Assembly (NCBI GenBank): GCA_015654825.1
Contig: JAATGE010000470.1
Coordinates: forward strand, 1-10,757
Reading direction: 5' to 3'
Source of the DNA: Rhodospirillales bacterium
GTDB lineage: Bacteria; Pseudomonadota; Alphaproteobacteria; Acetobacterales; Acetobacteraceae
Length of the DNA stretch: 10,757 nt
The notes under the pieces are model-generated. The model did no database searches. It was not told the origin of the DNA and saw only the letters and a list, made by a program, of their open reading frames with translations. A program made the translations under genes and the position numbers. Below are positions 1 through 7,530 of the stretch, one piece after another; the stretch's first letter is position 1, and each line of letters opens with the position of its first letter.

Positions 1-55
1 ACCGTACAGAAGACTCCCGCCGCGCAGCGCGTACGACAGCGGCGGCACGCCGTCG
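1..55. repeat. Dispersed repeat module R, copy 1
   Basis: This stretch matches 3531-3585 at a constant offset of 3530, with about 8 differences in roughly 53 compared bases. It contains an inverted repeat, CCGCCGC (17-23) and GCGGCGG (39-45), which is conserved in both copies. It lies directly beside palindromic element A. The function is unknown; it is probably part of a larger mosaic intergenic repeat. The copy may extend left of the window. Confidence 0.7.
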
Positions 56-94
56 GGGGTCCAGGGGGCGGAGCCCCCGGTCGGCGAAGCCAAT
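56..94. repeat. Palindromic element A (CCAGGG-type hairpin)
   Basis: The stem GGGGGC (64-69) / GCCCCC (73-78) has a GGA loop and is preceded by GGTCCA, as in element E. The right flank, CGGCGAAGCC followed by AAT (82-94), recurs next to element E at 7513-7526. This is one member of the window's palindrome family (A-E). It may also act as a terminator or mRNA-end hairpin for a gene left of the window, but no T-tract follows it. Confidence 0.7.
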
Positions 95-121
95 TGTAGC
101 GTTGTTTCCGCTTGTTCCGGC

Positions 122-127
122 TATAAG
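122..127 (+). promoter_or_regulatory. Candidate -10 box for the ABC operon
   Basis: TATAAG matches the TATAAT consensus at five of six positions. It ends 5 nt before the ATG at 133, so a transcript started from it would begin at or near the start codon and be leaderless. No good -35 is found at 16-18 nt spacing, and no clear Shine-Dalgarno sequence precedes the ATG. The call is weak. Confidence 0.22.
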
Positions 128-132
128 CGGCC

Positions 133-861
133 ATGCTGAATGTTCGCGGACTGTGCAAATCCTTTGGCCGGCCGGCCGTCATCGATCTGGATCTGTCGAT
201 CGCGGCGGGGGAGATCTATGCGCTGCTGGGGCCGAACGGGGCGGGAAAGACCACCACATTGCGCATGGTGTGCGGCTTGCTGGTGCCGGATGCGGGCAAC
301 ATTGCGATTGCCGGCATCGATGCGCTGGCGGAGCCGGCGCGTGCCAAGCAGGTAACGGCGTGGCTGCCGGACGAGCCGCTGCTGTACGATCGGCTGAGCC
401 CGCTGGAGTATCTGGAGTTCGTGGCCGGGCTTTGGCAGGTGCCGGCGGAGCCGGCGCGCGGGCGAGCGCAGAGTTTGTTGACCGAGCTCGGTCTTTGGCC
501 GCATCGCGGCGAGATGTGCGAGGGGTTTTCGCGCGGCATGCGGCAGAAGACGGCGCTGGCCGGGGCGCTGCTGCACGACCCGGCGCTGCTGATCATGGAT
601 GAGCCGCTGAGTGGCCTGGATGCCGCCGCATCGCGCCAGGTGAAGGATTTGTTACGCGCGCGTGTAGAGTCCGGCCGCACGGTGGTGCTGACCACGCACG
701 TATTGGAAGTGGCCGAAAGGCTGGCCGACCGGATCGGGATTATTGCGTCGGGCCGCATGGTTGCCGAGGGGACATTTTTGGAACTGCAAGGCCAAGCCGG
801 CCACGGCGACGCGACGTTGGAGGACGTATTCCTGCACCTGACCGCCGAGCAGCCAGCATGA
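133..861 (+). CDS. ABC transporter ATP-binding protein (exporter type)
   Basis: This 242-aa protein is a complete single-domain ABC ATPase that should power the membrane partner encoded next. Visible motifs are Walker A GPNGAGKT (residues 33-40), the signature region FSRGMRQK (132-139, a degenerate LSGGQ-type loop), Walker B LLIMDEP (152-158) followed by the D-loop SGLD (160-163), and the H-loop histidine 189. The Q-loop position reads WLPDEPLLYDRLSP (78-90), with Asp/Glu instead of the usual Gln; similar Q-loops occur in EcsA-like ATPases. The length is normal for the class. The start at 133 is the ATG that gives the expected N terminus (MLNVRGLCKSFG). The stop overlaps the permease start as ATGA, indicating translational coupling. 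The exported substrate cannot be told from the sequence. Confidence 0.93.
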   Translation: MLNVRGLCKSFGRPAVIDLDLSIAAGEIYALLGPNGAGKTTTLRMVCGLLVPDAGNIAIAGIDALAEPARAKQVTAWLPDEPLLYDRLSPLEYLEFVAGLWQVPAEPARGRAQSLLTELGLWPHRGEMCEGFSRGMRQKTALAGALLHDPALLIMDEPLSGLDAAASRQVKDLLRARVESGRTVVLTTHVLEVAERLADRIGIIASGRMVAEGTFLELQGQAGHGDATLEDVFLHLTAEQPA

Positions 862-2369
862 ATTTTATGAACGGGGGTCCGGGGCCTCAGGCCCCGTCAC
901 GCGAACCCGTGCTGCGCACGACGGGTCCAGGGCAGAGCCCTGGCCTTTTCTCCCCTGGTTCAGTGTTATGGCTCCTAGGCCACGATCTGCGCCTGGCCGG
1001 GAGGGATTTCCGTTCCGGCGGCCGCCGCAAGGGCCGCGTCGTAGCGATCGTGCTGCTAACCGTAATCGTGGTGCTGCATCTGGTTGGCTTTGCGACCGCG
1101 CCCGCGCTGGCCAGGCTGCATGACAGTTACAGGTCCGAGGCGTTGCTGACCGGTTCGATCGCGTTGGCCGGGGCGTTCACGCTGTTTTTGTCGAAGGCGA
1201 TATCGGAGGCGACGGAGGCGCTGTTCCAGCGTGGCGACCTGGATTTGTTGCTGTCGTCGCCGATGCCGATGCGGAAGGTGCTGACCACCAGGCTGCTGGC
1301 GATTGCGGTGATTGCCGGGTTTCTGCCGATCCTGCTGGTGGTGCCGCTGGTGAACGGCATGGTGTTGCGCGGGCAGTTCGCGTGGGTCGGGGCTTATCCG
1401 GTGCTGGCGAGTTTGAGCCTGGGGGCGGCGGCGGGGGGGGCGGCGATGACGTTCGGGTTGCTGGTGTGGGTGGGGCCGCGCTGGACGAGGCTTTTCGCGC
1501 GGGCGCTGGCGACGTTGTTCGGGGCGGTGGCGTTTCTTTCCAGCCAGGCAAGGTTCGTGCTGCCGGACGCGCTGCGCGGGGCGCTGTGGCGGGCGATGGT
1601 GCCGGCGGATGGGGTGGTGCCGCACGGGCCGCAATGGTGGCCGGCGCGGGCGGCGCTGGGTGACCGGCTGCCGATGCTGGTGCTGGCCGGGGTGGCCGTG
1701 GTGGCGGTTCTGAGCGTCAGCACGGCGTTGGGGCAGGCCTATGCGACGGGCGTCATGGGCAATCTGGCGGTGCCGCGTGGGGCGCGGGCGGCGGGGGTGG
1801 AGAGGCGGTTCGGCGGCGGAGTTTTTGCGGCGCTGCTGCGCAAGGAGGCGCGGCTGCTGCTGCGCCATCCGGGCATCGGCGCGCAGGTTTTCTATCAGTT
1901 CGTGTTTCTGGTGCCGGGCGCGGTAGCGCTGATGAACGTCGGGGAGATCGGCGGGCACTCGCCGGCGGGTGTCGTGTTCCTGACCGCGCTGATGACAGGG
2001 CGGATTACGAAGATACTGGTGGCGGGGCCGTTCGAGACGGACCAGGCGGCGGCGCTGGCGGTGACTTCGCCGGTGGCGAGCGGGCTGGTGGTGCGGGCGA
2101 AGTGGGTGGTGACCGCGGCGGCGCTTGCGGTGGTGGGCGGGCTGCCACTGGTGGCGATCGGGGTGAAGCTGACGCCGGCGTTGCCGGCGGCCTGCATTGC
2201 GTGCGGGGCGGCGGCCTGGACACGGCTGCGGCTGGCGATGAGCCGGCCGGTGCAGACGCGGCGCGGGGGGCTGAAGGGCCGCATGCCGGCGAGCACGGAT
2301 GGGCTGCTGGGGGTGATGATCGACATCGGGTGGGGGGTTGTGGGCGCGTTGCTGACGGTCATCATATAG
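858..2369 (+). CDS. Putative ABC exporter permease, multi-pass membrane protein
   Basis: This 503-aa, strongly hydrophobic protein is the membrane partner of the upstream ATPase. About ten or eleven membrane segments are visible, for example around residues 61-84, 95-113, 144-170, 180-205, 215-233, 270-290, 343-361, 371-390, 415-437, 440-455 and 484-503. The segment SEATEALFQRGDLDLLLSSP (116-135) between the second and third helices matches what I recall of putative ABC exporter permeases (Pfam ABC_export/EcsB-like). The start at 858 forms an ATGA overlap with the ATPase stop. Residues about 6-31 are encoded by palindromic element B and are low-complexity Gly/Pro-rich; recognisable protein begins near SVLWLLGHDLRL (35-46). 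GTG at 963 is an alternative start after the element but has no visible ribosome binding site. The substrate is unknown. Confidence 0.85.
   Translation: MNFMNGGPGPQAPSREPVLRTTGPGQSPGLFSPGSVLWLLGHDLRLAGRDFRSGGRRKGRVVAIVLLTVIVVLHLVGFATAPALARLHDSYRSEALLTGSIALAGAFTLFLSKAISEATEALFQRGDLDLLLSSPMPMRKVLTTRLLAIAVIAGFLPILLVVPLVNGMVLRGQFAWVGAYPVLASLSLGAAAGGAAMTFGLLVWVGPRWTRLFARALATLFGAVAFLSSQARFVLPDALRGALWRAMVPADGVVPHGPQWWPARAALGDRLPMLVLAGVAVVAVLSVSTALGQAYATGVMGNLAVPRGARAAGVERRFGGGVFAALLRKEARLLLRHPGIGAQVFYQFVFLVPGAVALMNVGEIGGHSPAGVVFLTALMTGRITKILVAGPFETDQAAALAVTSPVASGLVVRAKWVVTAAALAVVGGLPLVAIGVKLTPALPAACIACGAAAWTRLRLAMSRPVQTRRGGLKGRMPASTDGLLGVMIDIGWGVVGALLTVII
873..945. repeat. Palindromic element B, lying inside the permease gene
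   Basis: Three inverted-repeat modules lie in series. The first is GGGGCCT/AGGCCCC (881-887/889-895). The second is a middle module bounded by CCCGT (893-897) and ACGGG (921-925) with inner stem CGTGC/GCACG (908-912/916-920). The third is CCAGGGC-AGA-GCCCTGG (927-943). The middle module aligns with 3413-3446 of element C with three mismatches and one gap. The last module is the exact reverse complement of the matching part of C. The reading frame stays open through the whole element. Confidence 0.85.
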
Positions 2370-2406
2370 CCGGCTTTCAGTTGTCGGATGGGGGATCGGC
2401 GCGACG

Positions 2407-3285
2407 ATGGGCAGTGTTTTTGGCGGGCCGATGTCGCGCAGCTTCATCAGTCAGCGGTTGCGGCTGCATTACGTGGATTGGGGAAACGAGGCCGCGCCAC
2501 CGCTGGTGCTGCTGCATGGCGGGCGGGATCATTGCCGCAACTGGGATTGGGTGGCGCAACGGTTGCGCAACGACTGGCACGTGATCGCGCCCGATCTGCG
2601 CGGCCACGGCGACAGCCAGTGGGCCGATGCGGGCGGTTACCGGATGGACGCGTTCATCTATGACCTGGCGCAGCTGATCCACCAGCAGGCGCTGGCGCCG
2701 GTGACGATCGTTGCGCACTCCATGGGGGGCAATATCGCGCTGCGTTATACCGGCGTGTTTCCGGAACAGGTGCGGCGGCTGGTGGCGATCGAGGGGCTGG
2801 GGCCGTCGCCGGCGATCGAGGCGGAACTGGAGAAGAAGACGATAGCGGAGCGCATGCAGGGGTGGGTGTCGGCCGAGCGCAAGCTGGCGGGACGGCTGCC
2901 GCGCCGTTACGCGACGCTGGAGGACGCGTATGCGCGGATGAAAGAGGAGAACGCGCATTTGTCGCCGGAGCAGGCGATGCATCTGACGCGGCATGGGGTG
3001 CGGCAGAACGAGGACGGCACCTATAGCTGGAAGTTCGACAACTATATTCGTGCGTGGCCGCCGTACGACATGACGCGCGAGGAAATCCGTTTGTTGTTGG
3101 GGCGCATCAGTTGCCCGACTTTGCTGGTGTACGGGAGCGAGAGCTGGGCTTCCAATCCGGCGGTGGATGGGCGGGTGGCGCAGTTCTCCCAGGCGCGGGT
3201 GGAATTGATCCAGGGGGCGGGGCACTGGGTGCACCATGACCGGCTGGAGGAGTTTTTGGCGATCGTGGTGCCGTTCCTGGCGTGA
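2407..3285 (+). CDS. Alpha/beta hydrolase fold protein
   Basis: This 292-aa protein has the full length of a single-domain alpha/beta hydrolase. The oxyanion-hole motif is HGGRDH (37-42), and PDLRGHGDS (62-70) is typical of the family. The nucleophile elbow AHSMGG (103-108) holds Ser105, and the C-terminal GAGHWVHHD (270-278) holds the likely catalytic His273. The catalytic acid is less plain: the usual position after strand 7 reads GSESW (Glu245), while Glu129 in VAIEGLG, after strand 6, is an alternative. No signal peptide is seen, so it is probably cytoplasmic. It starts 37 nt after the permease stop on the same strand, suggesting co-transcription. GGGGGA (2390-2395) may serve the ATG at 2407; Met9 (2431) is an alternative start. 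The substrate cannot be assigned; esterase, lactonase or epoxide hydrolase activity are all possible. Confidence 0.9.
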   Translation: MGSVFGGPMSRSFISQRLRLHYVDWGNEAAPPLVLLHGGRDHCRNWDWVAQRLRNDWHVIAPDLRGHGDSQWADAGGYRMDAFIYDLAQLIHQQALAPVTIVAHSMGGNIALRYTGVFPEQVRRLVAIEGLGPSPAIEAELEKKTIAERMQGWVSAERKLAGRLPRRYATLEDAYARMKEENAHLSPEQAMHLTRHGVRQNEDGTYSWKFDNYIRAWPPYDMTREEIRLLLGRISCPTLLVYGSESWASNPAVDGRVAQFSQARVELIQGAGHWVHHDRLEEFLAIVVPFLA

Positions 3286-3306
3286 CGTCGATTAGCGGAG
3301 GCCGAA

Positions 3307-3324
3307 GGCCAGGGGCTCTGCTCC
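3307..3324. repeat. Fragment of a CCAGGGG-type palindrome
   Basis: The sequence GGCCAGGGGCTCTG matches the left arm and loop of the palindrome family (compare the reverse complement of element E), but the right arm is truncated to CTCC. It is probably a decayed element just after the hydrolase stop. Confidence 0.5.
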
Positions 3325-3392
3325 AAATGCGCTAGGCTAAGGAAGTCGAAGCTCTGGCGGCAGGAAACCGAAGGTTCGATACGATTAGTTAA

Positions 3393-3446
3393 GGCCAGGG
3401 CTCTGCCCTGGACCCGTCACGCCGAAGGCGTGCTACGCACGACGGG
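3393..3446. repeat. Palindromic element C
   Basis: The hairpin CCAGGGC (3395-3401) / GCCCTGG (3405-3411) with TCT loop is followed by a module bounded by CCCGT (3413-3417) and ACGGG (3442-3446). Inside that module, CACGCC/GGCGTG (3418-3423/3427-3432) and CGTGC/GCACG (3429-3433/3437-3441) share bases, so they are mutually exclusive stems. It carries the same modules as element B, with the CCAGGGC hairpin on the opposite side. Confidence 0.85.
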
Positions 3447-3530
3447 GGCCAGTAGGCTCCAGGCCGCATTTTTCTGTTCCGAGCCTGGCATCGGCTGAGA
3501 GCGGATAGGCCAGATCCACGGTTCGCGAGA

Positions 3531-3585
3531 TCGGTACGGAAGATTCCCGCCGCGCAGCGCTAACGACAGCGGCGGCGCGCCGTGC
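3531..3585. repeat. Dispersed repeat module R, copy 2
   Basis: This is the counterpart of 1-55, with about 85 percent identity by eye. The inverted repeat CCGCCGC (3547-3553) / GCGGCGG (3569-3575) is unchanged. Most differences fall in the central loop and the outer flanks. Confidence 0.7.
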
Positions 3586-3602
3586 GGCACGGTGGACCAG
3601 GG

Positions 3603-3618
3603 CAACGCATATGCGTTG
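3603..3618. repeat. 16-bp perfect palindrome
   Basis: CAACGCATATGCGTTG is self-complementary over all 16 bases, with no spacer. It could be an operator for a dimeric regulator or another module of the intergenic repeat family. It lies almost 500 nt from the nearest gene start, so a promoter role for the GloVer gene is doubtful. Confidence 0.4.
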
Positions 3619-3928
3619 GATTTGCGGAAGCCGGTGTTCGCGTCGGCGGATGGCGGACTTGCCACGGGAGCGGCCGCTTTGCCTTGTGCGCCATTTGCCG
3701 TGCGACCGCGCGGCTCAAAAAGTGTCGAAACGGCGTGCTGCGGTCCACCATGTCTGGCACGTTGGAGGAGCTCCGCACGTCGTGGTTGCGTGGCCGCGGC
3801 GGGGCCGGGATGGAAACACGGCAGAGCTATGTGCAATGCGCCTCTTTTTTCATCATTGCTGGCGCGGGGTCTTTGAGGGGGCGCAAAAGTTTGTAGCTGC
3901 GGTCGCGGCAATGCTTGTCAACGTTGGT

Positions 3929-3976
3929 GCCGTATGCTCCGAATGGCTTACGTGCGCGGCACACTTTGCCGGACCA
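3929..3976 (+). promoter_or_regulatory. Conserved 48-nt leader block, copy 1
   Basis: It is identical to 5610-5657 except at one position, while sequence on both sides is clearly more diverged. It contains TATGCT (3933-3938), preceded by TTGTCA at only 12 nt spacing, and the small inverted repeat GTGC/GCAC (3953-3956/3960-3963). It lies 119 nt before the start codon. It could be a promoter/operator or a 5'-UTR element; the 12-nt spacing does not fit a standard sigma-70 promoter. Confidence 0.45.
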
Positions 3977-4094
3977 GACAAAGGACCTTCAGGCCGAATT
4001 TTCCGCGCCTGCATCTCAATCTCTTGGTTAACAACTTCGGTCCACGTGGCGGGCACAGGCCTGACCGCGGCCGCTCTGATATGGAGTCTTTCGC

Positions 4095-5306
4095 ATGTCT
4101 GTTGGTAAATCAGTAGAAAAATACCCGGCTCAGCCACGGGGCGGCCGGCGTGCTTCCGCGCTGAAACTCCTGATGGGAGTGGTGGTGGCGGGAAGTGCCG
4201 CGAGCGCACCGAGCATCGCCACTGCGTCGACGACGCCGAAGTTTACATTTTCGGTCATCCACAATTTTGGCTTTGGGCATGACGGGGTGGAGCCGATCCG
4301 CGGCGTGACCTATCGCGATGGCACTCTCTATGGCTCGGTGCAGCAGGGCGGAAAAGAGCGGTTGGGCATGCTGTACAAGTTTGACCTGGCCACGGGCACG
4401 GAAACGTTGCTGCACAGCTTTAAAGGCGGTGCGGACGGCCAGTACCCGAACTCCGATCTGCAATTTATCGGCGGCAGTTTGTATGGAACGACCTATTCCG
4501 GTGGCACCGCCGGCAAGGGCACGATTTTCAAGCTAAGAATAGGCACGGGCAAGGCGCACTCGCTGTACAGCTTCCAGGCCCCGCCGGATGGCGAAAATCC
4601 CAGCGGCGTGGTGCCGGTCGACGGCACGCTGTATGGCACGTGTCAGGATGGCGCGACTGGATTTGGCACTGTTTTCAAGTTCGATCGCGCGACGCGGCAG
4701 GAGACCACGGTCTATACGTTCACCGGCGGCAATGACGGCGCCGCACCGGAGGGCGTTCCGATTCTGGTTAACGGACTACTCTACGGTACGACCCTCGCGC
4801 GGGGCGCCGGCAATGCCGGCACCGTGTATTCGCTCGATCCTGCGACCGGTACCGAGACGACACTCTATGCGTTCGGTGGCGCGGGCGACGGCACCGGTCC
4901 TTCAACAACGCTGACTTACGCCAATGGTTTGTTGTACGGGACGACGTCGCAGGGCGGCGCGCATGGTGATGGTACCGTGTACAGCGTCGATCCGACCACG
5001 GGCCATGAGGTTGTGCTGCACAGCTTCTCCGGCCCGGACGGGAAATGGCCGATTGCGCGGCTCTCCTATTTGCGCGGCAAATTGTATGCAACGGCGAGCC
5101 AGGGCGGCAACACGTCCAACTTGGGGACGATCTATGAGGTTGACGCCACGACGGGCGCGGAAACCACATTGCACACGTTCACCGGTTCGGAGAACGATGG
5201 CGGCGCATCCGACGCGTCGCTGTACTATTATAAAGGCAAATTCTACGGGACGGGGGGTATCGGCGGCACCAACGGGGGCGGCGTGCTGTTCGCGTTTACA
5301 CCCTGA
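4095..5306 (+). CDS. Secreted GloVer-repeat protein, probable seven-bladed beta-propeller (copy 1)
   Basis: This 403-aa protein has a Sec-type N terminus: basic PRGGRRAS (14-21), hydrophobic core LKLLMGVVVAGSAASA, and likely cleavage in the Ala/Ser-rich stretch near residues 38-46. The mature part consists of ~50-residue repeats opening with LYGT-like motifs (LYGSVQQGG, LYGTTYSGG, LYGTCQDGA, LYGTTLARG, LYGTTSQGG, LYATASQGG, FYGTGGIGG), each followed by a GT(V/I)(F/Y) strand, a D-ATG turn and a (Y/H)(S/T)F strand. These match the Gloeo/Verruco (GloVer, TIGR03803) repeat. The N-terminal half-repeat plus the C-terminal half-repeat make up a seventh unit, as in the closure of beta-propellers. No PEP-CTERM, LPXTG-like or membrane anchor follows the final FAFTP, so it is probably released. 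GGAG (4083-4086) lies 8 nt before the ATG. Ligand and role are unknown. Confidence 0.9.
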   Translation: MSVGKSVEKYPAQPRGGRRASALKLLMGVVVAGSAASAPSIATASTTPKFTFSVIHNFGFGHDGVEPIRGVTYRDGTLYGSVQQGGKERLGMLYKFDLATGTETLLHSFKGGADGQYPNSDLQFIGGSLYGTTYSGGTAGKGTIFKLRIGTGKAHSLYSFQAPPDGENPSGVVPVDGTLYGTCQDGATGFGTVFKFDRATRQETTVYTFTGGNDGAAPEGVPILVNGLLYGTTLARGAGNAGTVYSLDPATGTETTLYAFGGAGDGTGPSTTLTYANGLLYGTTSQGGAHGDGTVYSVDPTTGHEVVLHSFSGPDGKWPIARLSYLRGKLYATASQGGNTSNLGTIYEVDATTGAETTLHTFTGSENDGGASDASLYYYKGKFYGTGGIGGTNGGGVLFAFTP

Positions 5307-5313
5307 TGCCGGC

Positions 5314-5339
5314 GGGTGGGATACGGAAGTATCCCACCC
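5314..5339 (+). terminator. 3' hairpin after GloVer copy 1
   Basis: A perfect 11-bp stem, GGGTGGGATAC (5314-5324) / GTATCCCACCC (5329-5339), closes a GGAA tetraloop of the GNRA class. It starts 8 nt after the stop codon. Only a short T-run (CTTTC) follows, so it may be a weak terminator or an mRNA 3'-end stabiliser. The equivalent hairpin in copy 2 keeps the pairing. Confidence 0.7.
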
Positions 5340-5609
5340 ACTTTCAAAATCGTCCGATCGGCGGCTGAGGGTTCCACGGGCCCAGCTTAGTGGGTGCGGC
5401 GTTGTGGGTGCAGCTTTGTAAACTCTGGCAGGTTGCCGGGGATTTTGGTGTTGTCCGGATCGGTCGCAGAGCGGAATGAGTGTACGTGTCGGGTTCGCGC
5501 CGCGCGGCCGCGTGGGGGGCGCCGCTCTGGATGCGCCTGCCGCTCGCGGCGGATTGAGGTTGCGCGAAAGTTTGTAGCGGCAGTCAAGTAAATACTTGTC
5601 AAGATGGGC

Positions 5610-5657
5610 GCCGTATGCTCCGAATGCCTTACGTGCGCGGCACACTTTGCCGGACCA
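5610..5657 (+). promoter_or_regulatory. Conserved 48-nt leader block, copy 2
   Basis: It matches 3929-3976 at 47 of 48 positions (one G-to-C difference within the GAATGSCTTACG segment). Upstream, TTGTCAA is also shared (5596-5602). It lies 115 nt before the ATG at 5773. The near-identity in diverged surroundings suggests selection or local gene conversion. Confidence 0.45.
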
Positions 5658-5772
5658 TACGAGGGCCTTCCCGCAGAATATTCCGCGCCACATCTCAATC
5701 CCTTCGTCAACAATATCCGGTCCGCGCGGTCGGCTCGGCCCGACCGCGACCGATCTGAAATGGAGTCTTCGC

Positions 5773-7014
5773 ATGTCTGTTGCATCGGCATCCAGAACGG
5801 ATGGAATCGTTGCTAAATCAGTAAATGGAGTTCTGGCTCCGCCGCGGCGCGGCGGGCGTGCAGCGCTGAAACTGCTGATGGGGGCGGCAGTGGCGGGGAG
5901 TGCCGCGAGCGCACCGATCGCCGCCACCGCGGCGACGCCGAAGTTTACATTTTCGGTTCTCCATAGTTTTGGCTTGGGGGAGGACGGGCAAGAGCCCAAT
6001 CACGGCGTGGTCTATCGCGACGGCGCTTTCTATGGCGCAGCGGGGCAGGGCGGAACCTACGCGCAAGGCATCCTGTACAAGTTCGATATTGCCACCGGCA
6101 CGGAAACGTCGCTGTTCAGCTTCAAAGGGGGTGCGGGCGGCTCGCAACCGGCCTCCGATCTGGTTTTTATCCGAGGCAACCTGTACGGAACGACCTATTC
6201 GGGTGGCACCGGCGGCAAGGGCACGATTTTCAAGCTAAATAAAAAGACCGGCAAGGCGCCAGCGCAATATAGCTTTCAGCTCGCGCAAGACGGAGGAAGT
6301 CCCAATGACGTAATGTCGGTCAACGGCACATTGTATGGCACCTGTCAGCTTGGCGCGGGCGGGTTTGGGTCTGTGTTCAAGTTCGATCGCACGACACGGC
6401 AGTTGACCGTGCTTCATACGTTCGCCGGTGGCAATGACGGCGCTGGGCCGCATGGCAATTTGGTTTACGTTAACGGCCTGCTCTACGGGACGACCCAAGC
6501 GGGGGGCGCCGGCAACGGCGGCACCGTGTATTCATTGGACCCTGCTACCGGTACCGAAACGATAATCCATACTTTCTCCGCTACGGGCGACGGCGCACAC
6601 CCACAGGCGGCGCTGACTTACGCCAATGGCCTGTTGTATGGAACGACAACGGCGGGCGGCACGAAAGGGGAGGGAACCGTCTTCAGCGTCGATCCGACAA
6701 CCGGCCAGGAAGTTGTGCTGCACAGTTTCTCCCTCTACCCGGACGGGAGTGTGCCGATAGGGATGCTCAGCTATTTGCACGGCCACCTGTATGGAACGAC
6801 GAGCAACGGTGGCATCGACCAAGTCAACAACGGGACGATCTTCAAGGTTGACGCCGCAACCGGCGCGACAACCACACTGCACAAGTTCACCGGATCGGTT
6901 AATGATGGCGGTGTGCCGTTGTCGTCGCTGTACCTTTATAAAGGTAAATTCTACGGGACGACGGCAGCAGGCGGACGTGGTGGATTGGGCACCATCTACG
7001 CGTTTACACCCTGA
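5773..7014 (+). CDS. Secreted GloVer-repeat protein, probable seven-bladed beta-propeller (copy 2)
   Basis: This 413-aa paralogue of the preceding GloVer protein starts at the ATG that corresponds to copy 1 (both begin MSV), with GGAG (5762-5765) 7 nt upstream. An extra insert near residues 4-14 lengthens the N terminus before the basic PRRGGR stretch and the hydrophobic core LKLLMGAAVAGSAASA. Seven LYGT-type openings follow (FYGAAGQGG, LYGTTYSGG, LYGTCQLGA, LYGTTQAGG, LYGTTTAGG, LYGTTSNGG, FYGTTAAGG), again with half-units at each end that would complete one blade. There is no C-terminal anchor; the protein ends YAFTP. Sequence differences concentrate in the loops between strands (for example the KTGKAPAQ and SLYPDGS segments), while the LYGT and GT(I/V)F strands are kept. 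This suggests a preserved scaffold with variable surfaces. The function is unknown. Confidence 0.9.
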   Translation: MSVASASRTDGIVAKSVNGVLAPPRRGGRAALKLLMGAAVAGSAASAPIAATAATPKFTFSVLHSFGLGEDGQEPNHGVVYRDGAFYGAAGQGGTYAQGILYKFDIATGTETSLFSFKGGAGGSQPASDLVFIRGNLYGTTYSGGTGGKGTIFKLNKKTGKAPAQYSFQLAQDGGSPNDVMSVNGTLYGTCQLGAGGFGSVFKFDRTTRQLTVLHTFAGGNDGAGPHGNLVYVNGLLYGTTQAGGAGNGGTVYSLDPATGTETIIHTFSATGDGAHPQAALTYANGLLYGTTTAGGTKGEGTVFSVDPTTGQEVVLHSFSLYPDGSVPIGMLSYLHGHLYGTTSNGGIDQVNNGTIFKVDAATGATTTLHKFTGSVNDGGVPLSSLYLYKGKFYGTTAAGGRGGLGTIYAFTP

Positions 7015-7021
7015 TGAGAGC

Positions 7022-7047
7022 GGGTGGGATGCGAAGGTGTCCCACCC
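7022..7047 (+). terminator. 3' hairpin after GloVer copy 2
   Basis: The stem GGGTGGGATGC (7022-7032) / GTGTCCCACCC (7037-7047) has a GAAG loop. Relative to copy 1, two inner pairs become U-G and G-U wobbles, so all 11 RNA pairs still form although the DNA palindrome is imperfect. The GTG at 7024 of the next open frame lies within this stem. Confidence 0.65.
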
Positions 7048-7485
7048 ATTTCCAAAAATCGTTGGGTCGGCAGCAACGGCCAGGCAGCGCCAGCATTGAA
7101 CCGGCTTACGCCACGACCGCGGACCGGACTGCGCGTTGGGGCCGGCGAGCCCAGGGTGTGGTTCACTTCGACGGAAGTGTTTGCCAAGGTGCTGTCGGCG
7201 GGCAACCGGGATTTGTTGCGGTTGATTGCCGAGCAGGCGCCCGGTTCGCTGGATGAGCTGGCGCGGCTCACCGGGCGTGCGAAGTCGAACCTTTCGCGGA
7301 CGCTAAAGACGATGGAAGGTTACGGGCTGGTACGGCTGGAACGCGGCGAGCGGGGGCGGATCAGTCCGAGGTTGGTGCATGAACGCGTCGAACTCGTGTT
7401 GCCGTTGAGTCCGGCCGGCGACGGGCCAGAAAGGCCAGGGCTCTGCCCTGGACCCGCTGGGGACAAGTCCCCAGACCCCCATTAG
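7024..7485 (+). CDS. TumA/COG4190-like winged-helix antitoxin, probably a truncated remnant
   Basis: The recognisable core runs from GEPRVWFTSTEVFAKVL (residues 41-57) to ERVELVLPL (120-128). It has an HTH with helix SLDELARLTG (75-84), recognition helix AKSNLSRTLKTMEGYGL (86-102) and a wing rich in Arg/Glu/Gly (103-113). This resembles the HVO_A0114/COG4190 DNA-binding family, whose members often act as antitoxins to TumE-type (DUF6516) toxins. No toxin gene lies beside it: directly upstream is the GloVer unit. The start is doubtful: GTG at 7024 lies in a hairpin, and TTG 7096 and GTG 7156 are alternatives without clear ribosome binding sites. The first 40 residues do not look like the family's N terminus. 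Residues ~136-153 come from palindromic element D. It may be an orphan regulator or a decaying gene. Confidence 0.55.
   Translation: MGCEGVPPISKNRWVGSNGQAAPALNRLTPRPRTGLRVGAGEPRVWFTSTEVFAKVLSAGNRDLLRLIAEQAPGSLDELARLTGRAKSNLSRTLKTMEGYGLVRLERGERGRISPRLVHERVELVLPLSPAGDGPERPGLCPGPAGDKSPDPH
7433..7480. repeat. Palindromic element D
   Basis: CCAGGGC-TCT-GCCCTGG (7435-7451) is followed by a perfect 8-bp stem CTGGGGAC/GTCCCCAG (7457-7464/7467-7474) with an AA loop. It provides the last codons of the antitoxin-like frame and its TAG stop lies just after the element. Its orientation is inverted relative to element E. Confidence 0.85.
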
Positions 7486-7530
7486 CGCTGCGCGGCTGGT
7501 TCAGCGGCTCCCCGGCGAAGCCCAATAAAT

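Larger units (their letters stand above)
3286..4094. other. Gene-poor, repeat-rich intergenic region
   Basis: I see no convincing gene in these 809 bases. Open frames exist on both strands but lack recognisable protein content. The region holds a broken palindrome fragment (3307-3324), palindromic element C (3393-3446), repeat R copy 2 (3531-3585), a 16-bp perfect palindrome (3603-3618) and, from 3873, the leader of the duplicated GloVer unit. A short T-run follows GGCCGCA near 3466-3475, but no strong stem precedes it, so I do not call a terminator. Confidence 0.6.
3873..5364 (+). repeat. Tandem duplication unit, copy 1 (leader, GloVer gene, 3' hairpin)
   Basis: Similarity to 5554-7074 begins at TTGAGG and runs through the leader, ribosome binding site, gene, 3' hairpin and about 25 nt beyond. 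The offset is a constant 1681 through the 48-nt leader block, with no indel to that point. The two copies have diverged noticeably, so the duplication is not recent. About 190 nt of unrelated sequence separates them. Confidence 0.85.
5307..5772. other. Intergenic region between the two GloVer genes
   Basis: No gene is supported. The region holds the 3' hairpin of copy 1 (5314-5339), a pair of 11-nt near-direct repeats GTGGGTGCGGC/GTGGGTGCAGC (5390-5400 and 5404-5414), unique sequence to about 5553, and then the leader of copy 2, including the conserved block at 5610-5657. A longer in-frame start at 5596 exists for the second gene, but it would translate the conserved noncoding leader and is not preferred. 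Confidence 0.6.
5554..7074 (+). repeat. Tandem duplication unit, copy 2
   Basis: This is the second head-to-tail copy of the unit at 3873-5364. Similarity ends near TCGGCAGC (7067-7074), just before the antitoxin-like gene. Coding differences include a longer pre-signal segment and small indels in loops between repeats. Confidence 0.85.
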